From: Phytohabitans rumicis
Lineage (GTDB): Bacteria; Actinomycetota; Actinomycetes; Mycobacteriales; Micromonosporaceae
DNA: 64,000 nt
Assembly (NCBI RefSeq): GCF_011764445.1
Contig: NZ_BLPG01000001.1
Span: 3,596,001 to 3,660,000 of the forward strand
Direction: 5' to 3'
The notes beneath the pieces are model-generated. The model saw nothing but the letters and a program-made list of their open reading frames with translations, did not search any database and had not been told where the DNA came from. Shown one piece after another: positions 47,483 through 56,874 of this stretch. The position numbers and the translations under genes were made by a program. Numbering within the stretch: the first letter of the stretch is position 1; the number at the start of each line of letters is the position of its first letter.

Positions 47483-47831
47483 TCAGCACCCTCTCAAGCA
47501 GTTCCATCCGCTCCTCATAGGCTTCGACCGGAGCGGCACTGTGCAGCGTTAGCAGACCTTCAGCCACCATGTCGGCGACAAGCACCCGCGCGACGCCCAA
47601 CGGCAGGCGGGTGTAGGCCGCTATTTCCGCCAGCGACTGTGCGCGGTTTTCACAGACGGTGGCGATGCGGTGCTTGTCGTGGCCGGCGAACCGGGACTCC
47701 TGTACGGCGGCCGGGTCCGCCACGAGCACCGCCTCAAGGGCGATTTCGCGGCGGGGTTCGGTGCGCCCGCGGGTGACCGCATACGGTCGGACCAGCGCGC
47801 CCCTTGGGTCTTCTCGCGGTTGGTCCACCAT
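47463..47831 (-). CDS. Conservon DUF742 protein (CvnC-like)
   Basis: 122 residues; DUF742 winged-helix-like domain: LVRPYAVTRGRTEP near the start, then SLAEIAAYTRLPLGVARVLV and the final ELLERVLSGLRRL. Between the Roadblock and GTPase genes, the standard order. The function in the complex is not firmly known. Confidence 0.93.
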   Translation of the reverse strand: MVDQPREDPRGALVRPYAVTRGRTEPRREIALEAVLVADPAAVQESRFAGHDKHRIATVCENRAQSLAEIAAYTRLPLGVARVLVADMVAEGLLTLHSAAPVEAYEERMELLERVLSGLRRL

Positions 47832-47889
47832 GACGCGGTCACCTCCTTCCGTAGTCGTCCCGGTGTCACCGTCATTATCTACTTAGGAC

Positions 47890-48297
47890 CTAGCGGGCGA
47901 CGGCCTCCCGGGTCGCCGGCGACAGCGCCGCCCCGACCCGCTCGACGAGAAGCGCCATCTCGTATCCGACCTGACCCACGTCGCAGCTGCGCGCCGCGAG
48001 CACGGCCATCGAGGAGCCGTCGCTGATCGACATCAGGAAGAGGTAGCCGCTGTCCATCTCGATGACGGTCTGCAGCACGCTGCCGGCGCTGAACATCCGG
48101 GAGGCGCCATCGGTCAGGCTGACCACGCCGGAGGTGATCGCGGCCAGTTGATCAGCCCGGTCGGCGGGCAGGTCCCGCGAGGACGCGAGGAGCAGGCCGT
48201 CGGCCGACACCGCCACGACGTGGGCGATACCCGCCACGCTGTCGGCGAAGTTGCTGAGCAGCCAACCCATGTCCTGCATCGCTGCTGGCCTCGTCAT
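47890..48297 (-). CDS. Conservon Roadblock/LC7 protein (CvnB-like)
   Basis: 135 residues with the Roadblock core LLSNFADSVAGIAHVVAVSA, LASSRDLP and MDSGYLFLMSISDGSSMAVL. ATG 48297 overlaps the end of the sensor gene by 4 bp. It probably contacts the GTPase. Confidence 0.94.
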   Translation of the reverse strand: MTRPAAMQDMGWLLSNFADSVAGIAHVVAVSADGLLLASSRDLPADRADQLAAITSGVVSLTDGASRMFSAGSVLQTVIEMDSGYLFLMSISDGSSMAVLAARSCDVGQVGYEMALLVERVGAALSPATREAVAR

Positions 48298-51200
48298 CCG
48301 CTGGTCTCCTTGGTAGAGGTAGAGCCGTTCTGGTCGGTACCGGCCGCCCGGCCGCGCTGCACCCCCCGGTGATACGCCGACAGCAGGCCGCGAACCTCGT
48401 CCGGGGTGCGCCGGGCGCGATCCCGGGCGGCCTTCGTGTCGACGCCACCGGGCACGAGCTGTGCCTGGGGCACCCGCTTGGGCAGGCCGGACCGCGTCTG
48501 GCCCGCGCTGGCCGGCTGAGCGGCCCGCTCAGCCAGACGCCACCCTTCATCCGCGGCGGTACGCCACGGCTCGTCAGTGGCGCTCCTGGGGCGCGGAATG
48601 GCCGCTTCTACGGGCTCGCTGGGCGGCGGCGGCGCGGGCGGCGGAACGGCTGCTGCCGGCACCACCGGCGGCGCGTACGCGGCCGGCGGCGGGGCGGGTG
48701 TCCTGGTGGGCAGCGATCCGCCCATGGAACCGCCGCCCATCGATCCGCCGCGGGTGCCGGACGACGCCGCGGGGGCGTATCCGGTGCCGGCGCTGGCGGC
48801 GACCGGGCTCGGGGCGCTCACCGGGGGCGGCGGCGACGCGTAGCCGTCCGCCGGCATCTTGAAGATCTCGGTGGAGGCCGTGCCGTGCGACCGGAACCAG
48901 ACCGCCTCCATCTCGCGGTAGATCGGCACCTCGCCGCCGTCGTCGGGGCGCGGCACCACACCCGGGGAGCCGGCCACCGGCCCCGACGGCAGGCCCGAGG
49001 GCGGCAGCACGGCCGGCGTCATCGGGTGCGCGGTCGCCGGGATCACCGGTGCGTCGGGCCGGCGCAGCGGCGGCGGCGATGACTGCACCGTCGGGTACGC
49101 CACCGTGGGGCTGCCGATCCCGGCCTGCGCCGCGGCTGAGCCGGCTAGGGACTGGCCCAGCGTCGGGAACGCGCTGGTCTGCGCGCTCGCGTTGACCGGG
49201 ACGGCGCTGTCCCACTGCGCCGGCGCCTTGCCCAGCCAGGGGTCGGACAGGGTCGCCGACGACGTACGCCCCGCGGGCGTCATCGGCTGCGGCCACCCGC
49301 CCGACTGGGTGCCCACGTTGGCGGTCGGACCGGTCTCCACGGCCAGCGGCGAGCGCGGCCGGGTGAGCACCTGCTCGCGGGTCCGCGGCTTGGGCAGCAC
49401 GACGATCCCGCTCGGCAGCGTCACCTGCGCGACCGTGCCGCCCTCCACATTGGGCCGCAGCTCGACGCGGATGCCGTACCGGGAGGCGAGCCGGCCCACC
49501 ACGGCCAGGCCCATCAGCCGGAACGCGGCCACGTCGACCGCGGGCGGCTGGCCCAACCGGTGGTTGAGCGCGTCCAACTGCTCCTCGGTCAGGCCCAGGC
49601 CCCGGTCTTCCACCTGGATCAGCACGTAGTCCCGGATGCGCCGGGCGTCGGCGACCACGACCGTGTTGGGCGGGGAGAACCGGGTGGCGTTGTCGAGCAG
49701 CTCGGCGATCAGCCGTACGACGTCGTTGACCGCGTGGGCGGCGATCGAGATGTCGGTGTCGACCGTGCCGAACTCGATCCGGTTGTAGAGCTCCACCTCG
49801 GACTGGGCGGCGCGCAGCGCGTCCACCAGCAGCGCGTCGTCGCGGCGCGGGGCGGTGGAGTCGGCGCCGGCGAGCACCAGCAGGTTTTCGTCGTTGCGGC
49901 GCATTCGGGTGGCGAGGTGGTCCAGCTGGAAGAGCTGGGCCAGTCGCTTCGGGTCCTCCTCGCCGCGCTCGATCATGTCGAGCTCGCCGATCATCCGGTC
50001 GACCAGCGCCTGACTGCGCCGGGCCAGGTTGAGGAACATCGCCGAGACGCTGGTCCGCAGGGCGGCCTGCTCGGCCGCGATCCGGACGGCTTCCCGGTGT
50101 ACGACGTTGAACGCCTGTGCCACCTGCCCGACCTCGTCGCGGTTGGGCAATCGGATCGCGTCGCGCACTTGTCGCACGATCTCGTCAGGCCCGCCCTCAC
50201 CGATGCTGCGTACGTCGCGGAGCTGAGCCACGGCTTCGGGCAGGTCCCGGTTGGCCACGGCGAGCGCGCCCTCGCGGAGCCGGCGCAGCGACTGGTTGAG
50301 CGACCGGGCCAGCACGACGGCCAGCGCGATAGCGATGAAGAGCGTGATGACGACCAGGATCGACTCGACGACGGCCTGCCGGACGACGGCCGCGCGGACG
50401 TCGTCGGCGTTGGCGAGCGCGTTCTCTTCGAGCTTGATCTCGGCGAAGCGCATCAGGTCGACGACCGCGTTGATCGACCTGCGCGCGTCGTCCGCGCTGA
50501 TCAGTGGCCGCTGGCCGATCGAGCGGGTCACCAGGGCCTCGTTGGAGGAGGCCAGGTTGATCGCGTCGCCGGTGACCGTGGCGTCCGCGATGGCCTTCTG
50601 GGTGCCGTTGGCGACCAGGCCGAACGCCTGCTGGGCGGACTCCTGCCCGGTCAGCGTCGCGACGAACGAGTTGAGCTGCTCCTCGCCGAGCACGTCGCCG
50701 GGGACCAGGGCGGCGTAGACGACCGCCTCCTCCTCGGCGGTGGCCGCCTTGGCCTTGGCGAACGCGTCGAGGGCGCGCAACTCCTCGGCCAGGTTGCCCT
50801 CGCCGGCCAGCTGGCCGAGCACCTCGCCGTACGACACGAGGTCGGTCAGGATGTTGCCGTAGCGCAGCACCGCCTCGCCCACCGACCGCTGCTGGCGGGC
50901 CTGCATGTTCTGGCGCAGGCCGTTGAGGGCGGCCAGGTGCTGGTCGATCTCGTCCAACCGGCTCTCGACCGACGCGGGCACGTCGCTGAGGTCCTCGCGC
51001 TTCGCCGTGTACGCCGCGATCCGCTCGTCGGTGCGCCGGATCGCGTTGTTGTAGTCGTCCGCCTTGCTGTTCTGCACGGCGAGGAAGGCGGCCGCCGACA
51101 TCCGCTCCTTGTGCATGTCCTGCGTGAGGGCGGCGACGTCCGCCGACAGCGCGGTCAGGTCGCGGATGAGGCTGGCGTCGTAGGCGCCCCGGCCGACGTC

Positions 51201-51365
51201 GACCAGTCGCACCGTCGCCAGCGCGAGTACCGCGGCCACCGGCACGACCAGGATCAGCGCGAGTTTGGACCTGATCCGGGCGTCCCGCAGGCGCGGGAAC
51301 CACCGGCGCGCAGCACGTCGGGCCTGCACACCTTTTTCGGGCAGGGTCGTAGGTCCGGTGCTCAC
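48294..51365 (-). CDS. Nitrate/sulfonate-sensing-type sensor histidine kinase (CvnA-like)
   Basis: 1023 residues. TM1 at about 34-53; a mostly helical extracellular NIT domain (about 60-325) with the typical DMHKERMSAAAFLA; TM2 at about 333-352; then HAMP and a helical region. A HATPase_c domain lies around 540-640 (ELLDNATRFSPPNTVVV with the N-box, then VEDRGLGL). The last 380 residues are Pro/Ala/Ser-rich and disordered. The usual H-box is replaced by LFQLDHLATRMRRNDEN. It starts the conservon operon. Confidence 0.93.
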   Translation of the reverse strand: MSTGPTTLPEKGVQARRAARRWFPRLRDARIRSKLALILVVPVAAVLALATVRLVDVGRGAYDASLIRDLTALSADVAALTQDMHKERMSAAAFLAVQNSKADDYNNAIRRTDERIAAYTAKREDLSDVPASVESRLDEIDQHLAALNGLRQNMQARQQRSVGEAVLRYGNILTDLVSYGEVLGQLAGEGNLAEELRALDAFAKAKAATAEEEAVVYAALVPGDVLGEEQLNSFVATLTGQESAQQAFGLVANGTQKAIADATVTGDAINLASSNEALVTRSIGQRPLISADDARRSINAVVDLMRFAEIKLEENALANADDVRAAVVRQAVVESILVVITLFIAIALAVVLARSLNQSLRRLREGALAVANRDLPEAVAQLRDVRSIGEGGPDEIVRQVRDAIRLPNRDEVGQVAQAFNVVHREAVRIAAEQAALRTSVSAMFLNLARRSQALVDRMIGELDMIERGEEDPKRLAQLFQLDHLATRMRRNDENLLVLAGADSTAPRRDDALLVDALRAAQSEVELYNRIEFGTVDTDISIAAHAVNDVVRLIAELLDNATRFSPPNTVVVADARRIRDYVLIQVEDRGLGLTEEQLDALNHRLGQPPAVDVAAFRLMGLAVVGRLASRYGIRVELRPNVEGGTVAQVTLPSGIVVLPKPRTREQVLTRPRSPLAVETGPTANVGTQSGGWPQPMTPAGRTSSATLSDPWLGKAPAQWDSAVPVNASAQTSAFPTLGQSLAGSAAAQAGIGSPTVAYPTVQSSPPPLRRPDAPVIPATAHPMTPAVLPPSGLPSGPVAGSPGVVPRPDDGGEVPIYREMEAVWFRSHGTASTEIFKMPADGYASPPPPVSAPSPVAASAGTGYAPAASSGTRGGSMGGGSMGGSLPTRTPAPPPAAYAPPVVPAAAVPPPAPPPPSEPVEAAIPRPRSATDEPWRTAADEGWRLAERAAQPASAGQTRSGLPKRVPQAQLVPGGVDTKAARDRARRTPDEVRGLLSAYHRGVQRGRAAGTDQNGSTSTKETSG

Positions 51366-51810
51366 GACATCGCCTCCGTCGTTGTCTCCACGTGCGACCC
51401 GCCGGCCGGCTGCCTGAGTGCAGCGACTAGCGCCGCACGCGGCACGGCCGCGATTTCACCAGAAGGAGGACCCCCTTGGGAAGCCTCAGTCAGGCAGGAA
51501 ACGGTCGCACCGTCCCCAATGCCCACGCCGCTCACTCCGCCCCTTCCCGTCGATACTCCCGTGACCAGGGCAAACACCGGTATAGTAGCCATTGATGTCC
51601 GCAAAGTTAACGCGCATAAACTTTGCCGGTAACCACTATGTGGGACAACTGTCTCGTGGAGCACCTTGCCTCCCCGCTTGACCCCAGCGCCCGCCATTGG
51701 CATGGTTTTCCAGGTTCCACATCACTCCGCGCACACACCGTACGGCAGGCTCCGCGCGTCACTCCACAGGGGACTGACTCTCGCCGGAGCCGTCCACCTG
51801 GAGGACTAAG
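51366..51810. other. 445-bp divergent intergenic region
   Basis: Between the conservon and a binding-protein gene. It includes a less GC-rich stretch with TATAGT at 51580-51585 and an inverted repeat at 51601-51626. No convincing coding sequence; promoters for both sides should lie here. Confidence 0.5.
51601..51626. promoter_or_regulatory. Operator-like inverted repeat GCAAAGTT/AACTTTGC
   Basis: Perfect 8-nt arms GCAAAGTT and AACTTTGC separated by 10 nt, within an AT-rich patch of a GC-rich region, 15-16 bp after a TATAGT sequence. Two-turn spacing suggests a dimeric regulator site. The regulator is unknown. Confidence 0.5.
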
Positions 51811-52977
51811 TTGAGGTCCATACGCTCCGTGGCGCTCTCGGCGCTCACCGCAGCCACCTTGGTCCTTTCGGTGTCCGCCTGCCAACTCGGCGACGAGGCG
51901 GGGGACACCGAGGAGATCATCATCGGCGCCGACCTGGAGCTGTCCGGGCCGACCGCCACCATCGGCCAGGCGTACCAGCGGGCGCTGGTGCTGAAGATCG
52001 ACCAGGTCAACGACTCCGGCGTGCTCGGCAACCGGAAGTTGAAGCTGGATGCCAAGGACAACCGCTCGGATCCGAGCCTGTCGCTGAGCAACGTCGGCGA
52101 GTTCGCCAACAATCCGAAGGTCGCGGCCGTCGTCATGGGCGTCTGCGGGGATTGCGTGGTGGGCGCCGCCAAGACGTTGAACGACCGCAAGATTCCGACC
52201 ATCGCGCTCGCTCCGGCCAGCAACGTGGTCACGCCTGTCGCCGAACGGCGCTGGATCTTCAAGGTGGCACCGAACGCCGCCGACAGCGCCGCGGCCCTCA
52301 CGTCCGAGCTGCAGAACGCCGGCAAGAAGACGGTCGGGCTGCTCTACAGCGACGACGCGTATGGCAAGGAGGGCCGGGCCGCGCTGGAAGACGCGCTCCG
52401 CAAGGCCGGGATCGAGGTCGTCGCGGCCGGGCAGGTCAAGAGCACCGACACCGACGTGAGCCAGCCGATGGCGACGATCCTGGCGGAGCAGCCGGACGCG
52501 ATCGTCGTGTGGACGTTCGCCGACCAGGCCAACCTCGCCGCGGCGAGCGCGCGCCAGGACGACTACCAGGGCAGCCTGTACTTCGACGCGGCCGCCGCCG
52601 GCGACCTCTTCCTGTCCGGACAGGCCGCCACCAACGGCGCGACCATGATCTTCACCCAGACGATGGTCATCGACGACGTCATCGCCACCACGCCGGCGAA
52701 GGCCGCCCGCAAGCAGTGGTTCCGCGACTACACCGCCAAGTACGGCAGCTACTACGGCTTCTCGTCGTTCGCGGCGGACGCCGTGCAGATGGTCACCAAC
52801 GCCTTGCAGGGCGCCACGACCGTCAACCGGGACAGCGTCCGGGCGATCCTGGAGACCTCGCAGTTCGACGGGATCTCCGGGCCGATCCGCATCACCCCGG
52901 ACAACCACTCGGGCCTGATGCCGCAGGCGCTCACCGTGCTCGTGGCCCGCAGCGGCCGCTGGCGGCTGGCCGGCTAA
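51811..52977 (+). CDS. ABC substrate-binding lipoprotein, branched-chain amino acid type
   Basis: 388 residues from TTG 51811, which has a perfect GGAGG 6 bases upstream. Signal peptide with lipobox VSAC (Cys24), then the Leu/Ile/Val-binding pattern (IIIGADLELSGPTATIGQAY, LYSDDAYGKEGR, FSSFAADAVQMVTNAL). No permease or ATPase is adjacent, so it is an orphan binding protein. It is followed by a strong hairpin. Confidence 0.9.
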   Translation: MRSIRSVALSALTAATLVLSVSACQLGDEAGDTEEIIIGADLELSGPTATIGQAYQRALVLKIDQVNDSGVLGNRKLKLDAKDNRSDPSLSLSNVGEFANNPKVAAVVMGVCGDCVVGAAKTLNDRKIPTIALAPASNVVTPVAERRWIFKVAPNAADSAAALTSELQNAGKKTVGLLYSDDAYGKEGRAALEDALRKAGIEVVAAGQVKSTDTDVSQPMATILAEQPDAIVVWTFADQANLAAASARQDDYQGSLYFDAAAAGDLFLSGQAATNGATMIFTQTMVIDDVIATTPAKAARKQWFRDYTAKYGSYYGFSSFAADAVQMVTNALQGATTVNRDSVRAILETSQFDGISGPIRITPDNHSGLMPQALTVLVARSGRWRLAG

Positions 52978-52990
52978 GGAACAAACCGAC

Positions 52991-53021
52991 ATCCGGGTAC
53001 GGCGGTGCGCCGTACCCGGAT
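52991..53021. terminator. Rho-independent-like terminator after the binding-protein gene
   Basis: Perfect 14-nt arms ATCCGGGTACGGCG and its complement around GTG, followed by TTTCCTTATT. Between the binding-protein stop and the convergent permease stop; likely works for both. Confidence 0.8.
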
Positions 53022-53032
53022 TTCCTTATTAC

Positions 53033-53860
53033 TTACCGTTCAGTAGTGGCCCGCACCCACGGGAGCAGCAGGCGCTCGGCGCCGACCACGACGTAGTAGA
53101 GCGCGATGGTCGTGCCGGCGATCAGCACGAAGGCGCCGAAGGCGGTCGCCGAGTCGCCCTGCCCGAGGGTCTGCAGGATGATCGAGCCCAGCCCCGGCCG
53201 GGCGGCGTCGCCGGCCTGGAACTCGCCGATGACCGCGCCGACCGACGCCAGCGGCAGCGCGAGCTTCAGGCCGATGAACAGCTGCGGAAGCGCGGACGGC
53301 AGTCGTACCTTGACGAACATCTGCCGGCGGGACGCGTCCAGCGAGCGGGCCATCTCGGCGAGCTCGGACGGTGTCCTGGTCAGGCCGGTCACGGTAGCCA
53401 GCACGACGGGGAAGAACGACATCACGAAGATCATGAACTGGATCGGCGGCTGGCCCCAGCCCAGCCAGGCGACGAGCATCGGGCCGAAAGCGATCTTCGG
53501 TACCGCGTTGATCGCCACCAGCAGCGGCGAGAACATCCGTTCCAGGACCCTTGAGCCGGCCAGCACGAGTCCGATCAGGAACCCGGCGGCCGACGAGATC
53601 AGGAAGCCGACCACCACCTCCAGGGAGGTCACCAGCGTCCCCTTGAGCACGAAGTCGCGGTTGGTGTTGAAGTTTCGCAGCACGTCCTGCGGCGGTGGCA
53701 GCACCACCGGGTTGGCCCAGCGGAACACGCTCGTGATCAGCCACCACACGAAGACCGTGACGACCAGTCCGGCCACCGGGTAGACGACCCCGGGCAGCCG
53801 TACCCGGGTCCTGACCGGCGGCGCCGCGACGGGTGCCGGGGCGACGGACGTCTCGTTCAT
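53033..53860 (-). CDS. ABC permease, SsuC/TauC type (copy 1)
   Basis: 275 residues from ATG 53860 with AAGGAG upstream. Six helices and the cytoplasmic loop EMARSLDASRRQMFVKVRLPSALPQLF, whose core is SALPQLFIGLK with the EAA motif. It matches the second permease at 56131 closely. It follows its binding protein (77 bp). Confidence 0.92.
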   Translation of the reverse strand: MNETSVAPAPVAAPPVRTRVRLPGVVYPVAGLVVTVFVWWLITSVFRWANPVVLPPPQDVLRNFNTNRDFVLKGTLVTSLEVVVGFLISSAAGFLIGLVLAGSRVLERMFSPLLVAINAVPKIAFGPMLVAWLGWGQPPIQFMIFVMSFFPVVLATVTGLTRTPSELAEMARSLDASRRQMFVKVRLPSALPQLFIGLKLALPLASVGAVIGEFQAGDAARPGLGSIILQTLGQGDSATAFGAFVLIAGTTIALYYVVVGAERLLLPWVRATTER

Positions 53861-53937
53861 GTCAGGCTCCTTGCTGCGCAGATGTCCGGGTGTGGCGGCC
53901 GGTTCCGGCCGCCACACCCGCCTCGCCGTCCGAAGGA

Positions 53938-54972
53938 CTATGCCTTCGGCGTCAGGTCGACGGAGATGATCTGCTCCGGGGTCAGGCCGGCCGGGACCTG
54001 GCCCGCGCCCTGCAGGATCGCGATGCTCCGCGCCACCCGCTGGGTGTCGATCGTGCCGATCTTCTCACCGCTGCCGGCGGACCGGACGAACGCGCCCATC
54101 AGCTCCAGTTCGGCCTGGGCCGCGACCGGGTTGGCGGTCGGGTCCTTCGCCTTCAGGATGTCGGCGGCCTCCTTGGGGTTGGCCAGCGCGTACTCCAGGC
54201 CCTTCAGCAGAGCCGCGGCGAACGCCTTGACCTGGTCGGGCTTCTCCTTGGCGTTCTTGGTCGAGGTGACCAGCACGTTGCCGTAGAGGTCGGTGAGGTA
54301 GTCGCTGTACGGCAGGAAGACCGGGGTCTTTTTGGTGACCGCGGCGATGGTCGGACGGCCCACGACGAACTGCCCGATGCCGTCGACCTTTCCGGACCCG
54401 AGCGTCGCGATCAGCGTCGCCGCCTCGCCGTCCTGCCACTTGACCTTGTTGTAGTCGATCTTCGCCAACTTGGCGTACGTCGGGAAGAGGTTGCGCACCA
54501 CGGACCCGGGGGTGTCGGCGAGCGTCTTGCCCTCCAGGTCCTTCGGGGTCTTGATGTTCTTGTCCTCGGTGGTGGCGATGGCGGCCATCGTGCGCTGCTG
54601 GATCGCGGCGACCGCCGTGAAGTCCTTGACGCCCTTACCGAGCTGCAGAAGGCCACCGGTGAGGTCGATCGGGGTGTAGTCGGCCTTGCCGCTCACGATG
54701 GCGGTGATGTTGCCGCCGGTCCCCTGGCCCTTCTGGACGTCGACCTCGAATCCGGCGTCTCGGAAAAATCCCTTTTCGAGCGCGACCCAGGCGTACGAGT
54801 CGCGGCCAAAGTTGCCGAACGACGTGAGGTACGTCACCTTCACCGGTGTGCCGTTGGCGGCGGCGTTGTTGCCGCCGCCGGTCTCCTCGGGCTCGTCAGA
54901 GCTGCAGCCCGCCACCACGGCCAGCGCCGTGGCCAGCGCGGCTGTCGCAAACGTGCGGGTAAGCCTTCTCAT
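53938..54972 (-). CDS. NMT1/THI5-like ABC substrate-binding lipoprotein (copy 1)
   Basis: 344 residues from ATG 54972, GGAAGGA upstream, lipobox VAGC (Cys23). Core: VTYLTSFGNFGRDSYAWVAL, ADYTPIDLTGGLLQLGKG, FLPYSDYLTDLYGN, ending VDLTPKA. Same family and same landmarks as the protein at 56871-57884. Ligands of this fold include sulfonates, nitrate, aromatics and thiamine precursors; the ligand here is unknown. Confidence 0.9.
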   Translation of the reverse strand: MRRLTRTFATAALATALAVVAGCSSDEPEETGGGNNAAANGTPVKVTYLTSFGNFGRDSYAWVALEKGFFRDAGFEVDVQKGQGTGGNITAIVSGKADYTPIDLTGGLLQLGKGVKDFTAVAAIQQRTMAAIATTEDKNIKTPKDLEGKTLADTPGSVVRNLFPTYAKLAKIDYNKVKWQDGEAATLIATLGSGKVDGIGQFVVGRPTIAAVTKKTPVFLPYSDYLTDLYGNVLVTSTKNAKEKPDQVKAFAAALLKGLEYALANPKEAADILKAKDPTANPVAAQAELELMGAFVRSAGSGEKIGTIDTQRVARSIAILQGAGQVPAGLTPEQIISVDLTPKA

Positions 54973-55204
54973 GAACACTGTCCTTCCCAACTGGAGGGGT
55001 TCGTTGAGAGCCTTCGACCTCGTGGTCGAGGGGAGACCACGATGCCGCTTCATGAATGTCCGCGGCACAGCGTAGGCGAAAGGCTAGTTTGCGACGCAAG
55101 GCGTATCCGGTTACGAACCGATCCCGGACGGGGTATCGCGGCGTAACGGGATCCCGATAGCCTGACCGCGACCAATCCCCCACCCTTCCCGACAGGCGGT
55201 CACC

Positions 55205-56134
55205 GTGCGGGTCAGCGTCTTCACCGAGCCACACCGCGGCGCCACCTACGACGACCAGCTGCGGCTGGCCCGGCTCGCCGAGGACAGCGGCTTCGAGGGC
55301 TACCTGCGCGCCGACCACTACCAGGCGATGGGCGCCGAAGACGGGCTGCCCGGCCCGACCGACGCCTGGATCACGCTGGCCGGGCTGGCCCGCGAGACCA
55401 GCCGGATCCGCATCGGCACGCTGGTCACCTCGGTCACGTTCCGCCTGCCCGGGCCGCTGGCGGTCGCCGTGGCCCAGGTCGACCAGATGAGCGGCGGCCG
55501 GGTGGAGCTGGGCATCGGCAGCGGCTGGTACGAGCGCGAGCACACCTCGTACGGCATCCCGTTCCCGCCCGTGGCCGAGCGCTTCGACCGGCTGGCCGAG
55601 CAGCTGGCCGTCATCACCGGGCTGTGGTCCACCCCGGTCGGCGAGCGCTTCAGCTTCAAGGGCGAGCACTACCAGCTGGCCGACGCGCCGGCCCTGCCCA
55701 AGCCCGTGCAGCAGCCCGGACCGCCGATCATCGTCGGCGGGCGCGGGCCCAAGCGCACGCCGGAGATCGCCGCGCGGTACGCCGACGAGTTCAACATGCC
55801 GTTCAAGAGCGTGGCCGAGAGCGCGTCGGCGTTCGAGCGGGTCAAGCGGGTCAGCGCGCGGATCGGGCGCACCACCCCGTTGGCCCTGTCTGCCGGCATC
55901 GTCGTGGCGATCGGCCGCACCGACGCCGAGGCCCAGCGCCGGGCCGCGCCGCTGCACGCCAAGAGCGCGCTCCCGCCGGAGGACCCGGTGGTCGGCTCAC
56001 CCGCGCTGCTCGTCCAGCGGATCGGCGAGTTCGCCGAGGTGGGCGTCACCCGCGTGCACTTGCGGATCATCGAGATGGACGACCTCGACCACCTGGAGCT
56101 GATCGCGTCCGAGGTGCTTCCGCAGCTGGGTTAG
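55205..56134 (+). CDS. LLM-class F420/FMN-dependent oxidoreductase
   Basis: 309 residues from GTG 55205. Luciferase-like TIM barrel: FEGYLRADHY, DAWITLAGLARETSRIRIG, LGIGSGWYEREHTSYG and PIIVGGRGPKRTPEIAARY. Encoded on the opposite strand between two ABC binding-protein/permease pairs, which suggests it oxidises the imported compound. Overlaps permease copy 2 by 4 bp at the convergent ends. Confidence 0.9.
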   Translation: MRVSVFTEPHRGATYDDQLRLARLAEDSGFEGYLRADHYQAMGAEDGLPGPTDAWITLAGLARETSRIRIGTLVTSVTFRLPGPLAVAVAQVDQMSGGRVELGIGSGWYEREHTSYGIPFPPVAERFDRLAEQLAVITGLWSTPVGERFSFKGEHYQLADAPALPKPVQQPGPPIIVGGRGPKRTPEIAARYADEFNMPFKSVAESASAFERVKRVSARIGRTTPLALSAGIVVAIGRTDAEAQRRAAPLHAKSALPPEDPVVGSPALLVQRIGEFAEVGVTRVHLRIIEMDDLDHLELIASEVLPQLG

Positions 56135-56874
56135 CCAGTCGTCTCGCGTACCCACGGCAGGAGCAGCCGTTCGACCACGACGACCGCGTAGAACAGCACG
56201 ATGCTCATCGCCGCGAGGAGCACGATCGCGGCGAACGAGACCGCGGTGTCCGACCCGGCCGTGTAGATGACGAAGCCGAGCCCCGAGGTCGAGCCGAAGA
56301 GCTCCGCGATGGCCGCGCCGATCACGGCGAGCGGCATCGCGGTCTTGAGGCCGACGAAGATCTGCGGCAGCGCCGCCGGCAGGCGCACCTTGGCGAACGC
56401 CTGCCAGCGCGACGCGGACAGCGACCGGGCCAGCTCGGCCAACTCCGCGGGTGTCCGGGTCAGGCCGCCGACCGTGGCCAGCACGACCGGGAAGAAGCAC
56501 ATCAGGACCACCATCACCACCTTCGGCGCCTGGCCGAAGCCCAGCCATACCGTCAGCAGCGAGCCCAACGCCAGCTTGGGTACGGCGTTGAGCGCCACCA
56601 GCGACGGATACATGGCCTCCTCGATCCAGCGCGAGCTGGCCAGGGCGGCGCCGATGAGCACGCCGGCCACCACCGCCAGCGCGAACCCGGCCAGCGTTTC
56701 CAGCAGCGTCACCCAGGTGTTGTCCGCCAGGTACCCCGGCAGCCGGCCGAACACGGCGGCCACCTCCCGGGGCGTGGGCGCCACGTACGACTGCACGTCG
56801 AACGCGACGATGACCAGCCACCACAGCGCGACGGTGGCGCCGGCACCGGCGAGCGGTAGGAGGATCCTTCTCAA
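56131..56874 (-). CDS. ABC permease, SsuC/TauC type (copy 2)
   Basis: 247 residues from TTG 56874, which overlaps the stop of the binding-protein gene (TTGA). Six helices and ELARSLSASRWQAFAKVRLP, then AALPQIFVGLK. Strongly similar to copy 1 in order and motifs (LVALNAVPKLALG against LVAINAVPKIAFG), so they are a duplication. Confidence 0.9.
   Translation of the reverse strand: MRRILLPLAGAGATVALWWLVIVAFDVQSYVAPTPREVAAVFGRLPGYLADNTWVTLLETLAGFALAVVAGVLIGAALASSRWIEEAMYPSLVALNAVPKLALGSLLTVWLGFGQAPKVVMVVLMCFFPVVLATVGGLTRTPAELAELARSLSASRWQAFAKVRLPAALPQIFVGLKTAMPLAVIGAAIAELFGSTSGLGFVIYTAGSDTAVSFAAIVLLAAMSIVLFYAVVVVERLLLPWVRETTG

Noticed and set aside
49560-51632. 690-codon + strand open frame opposite the conservon sensor kinase
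   Set aside because: Shadow frame; the kinase on the other strand has all its domains.
51362-51703. Short minus-strand frame upstream of the sensor kinase
   Set aside because: No recognisable domain, and it overlaps the promoter region and the operator-like repeat.
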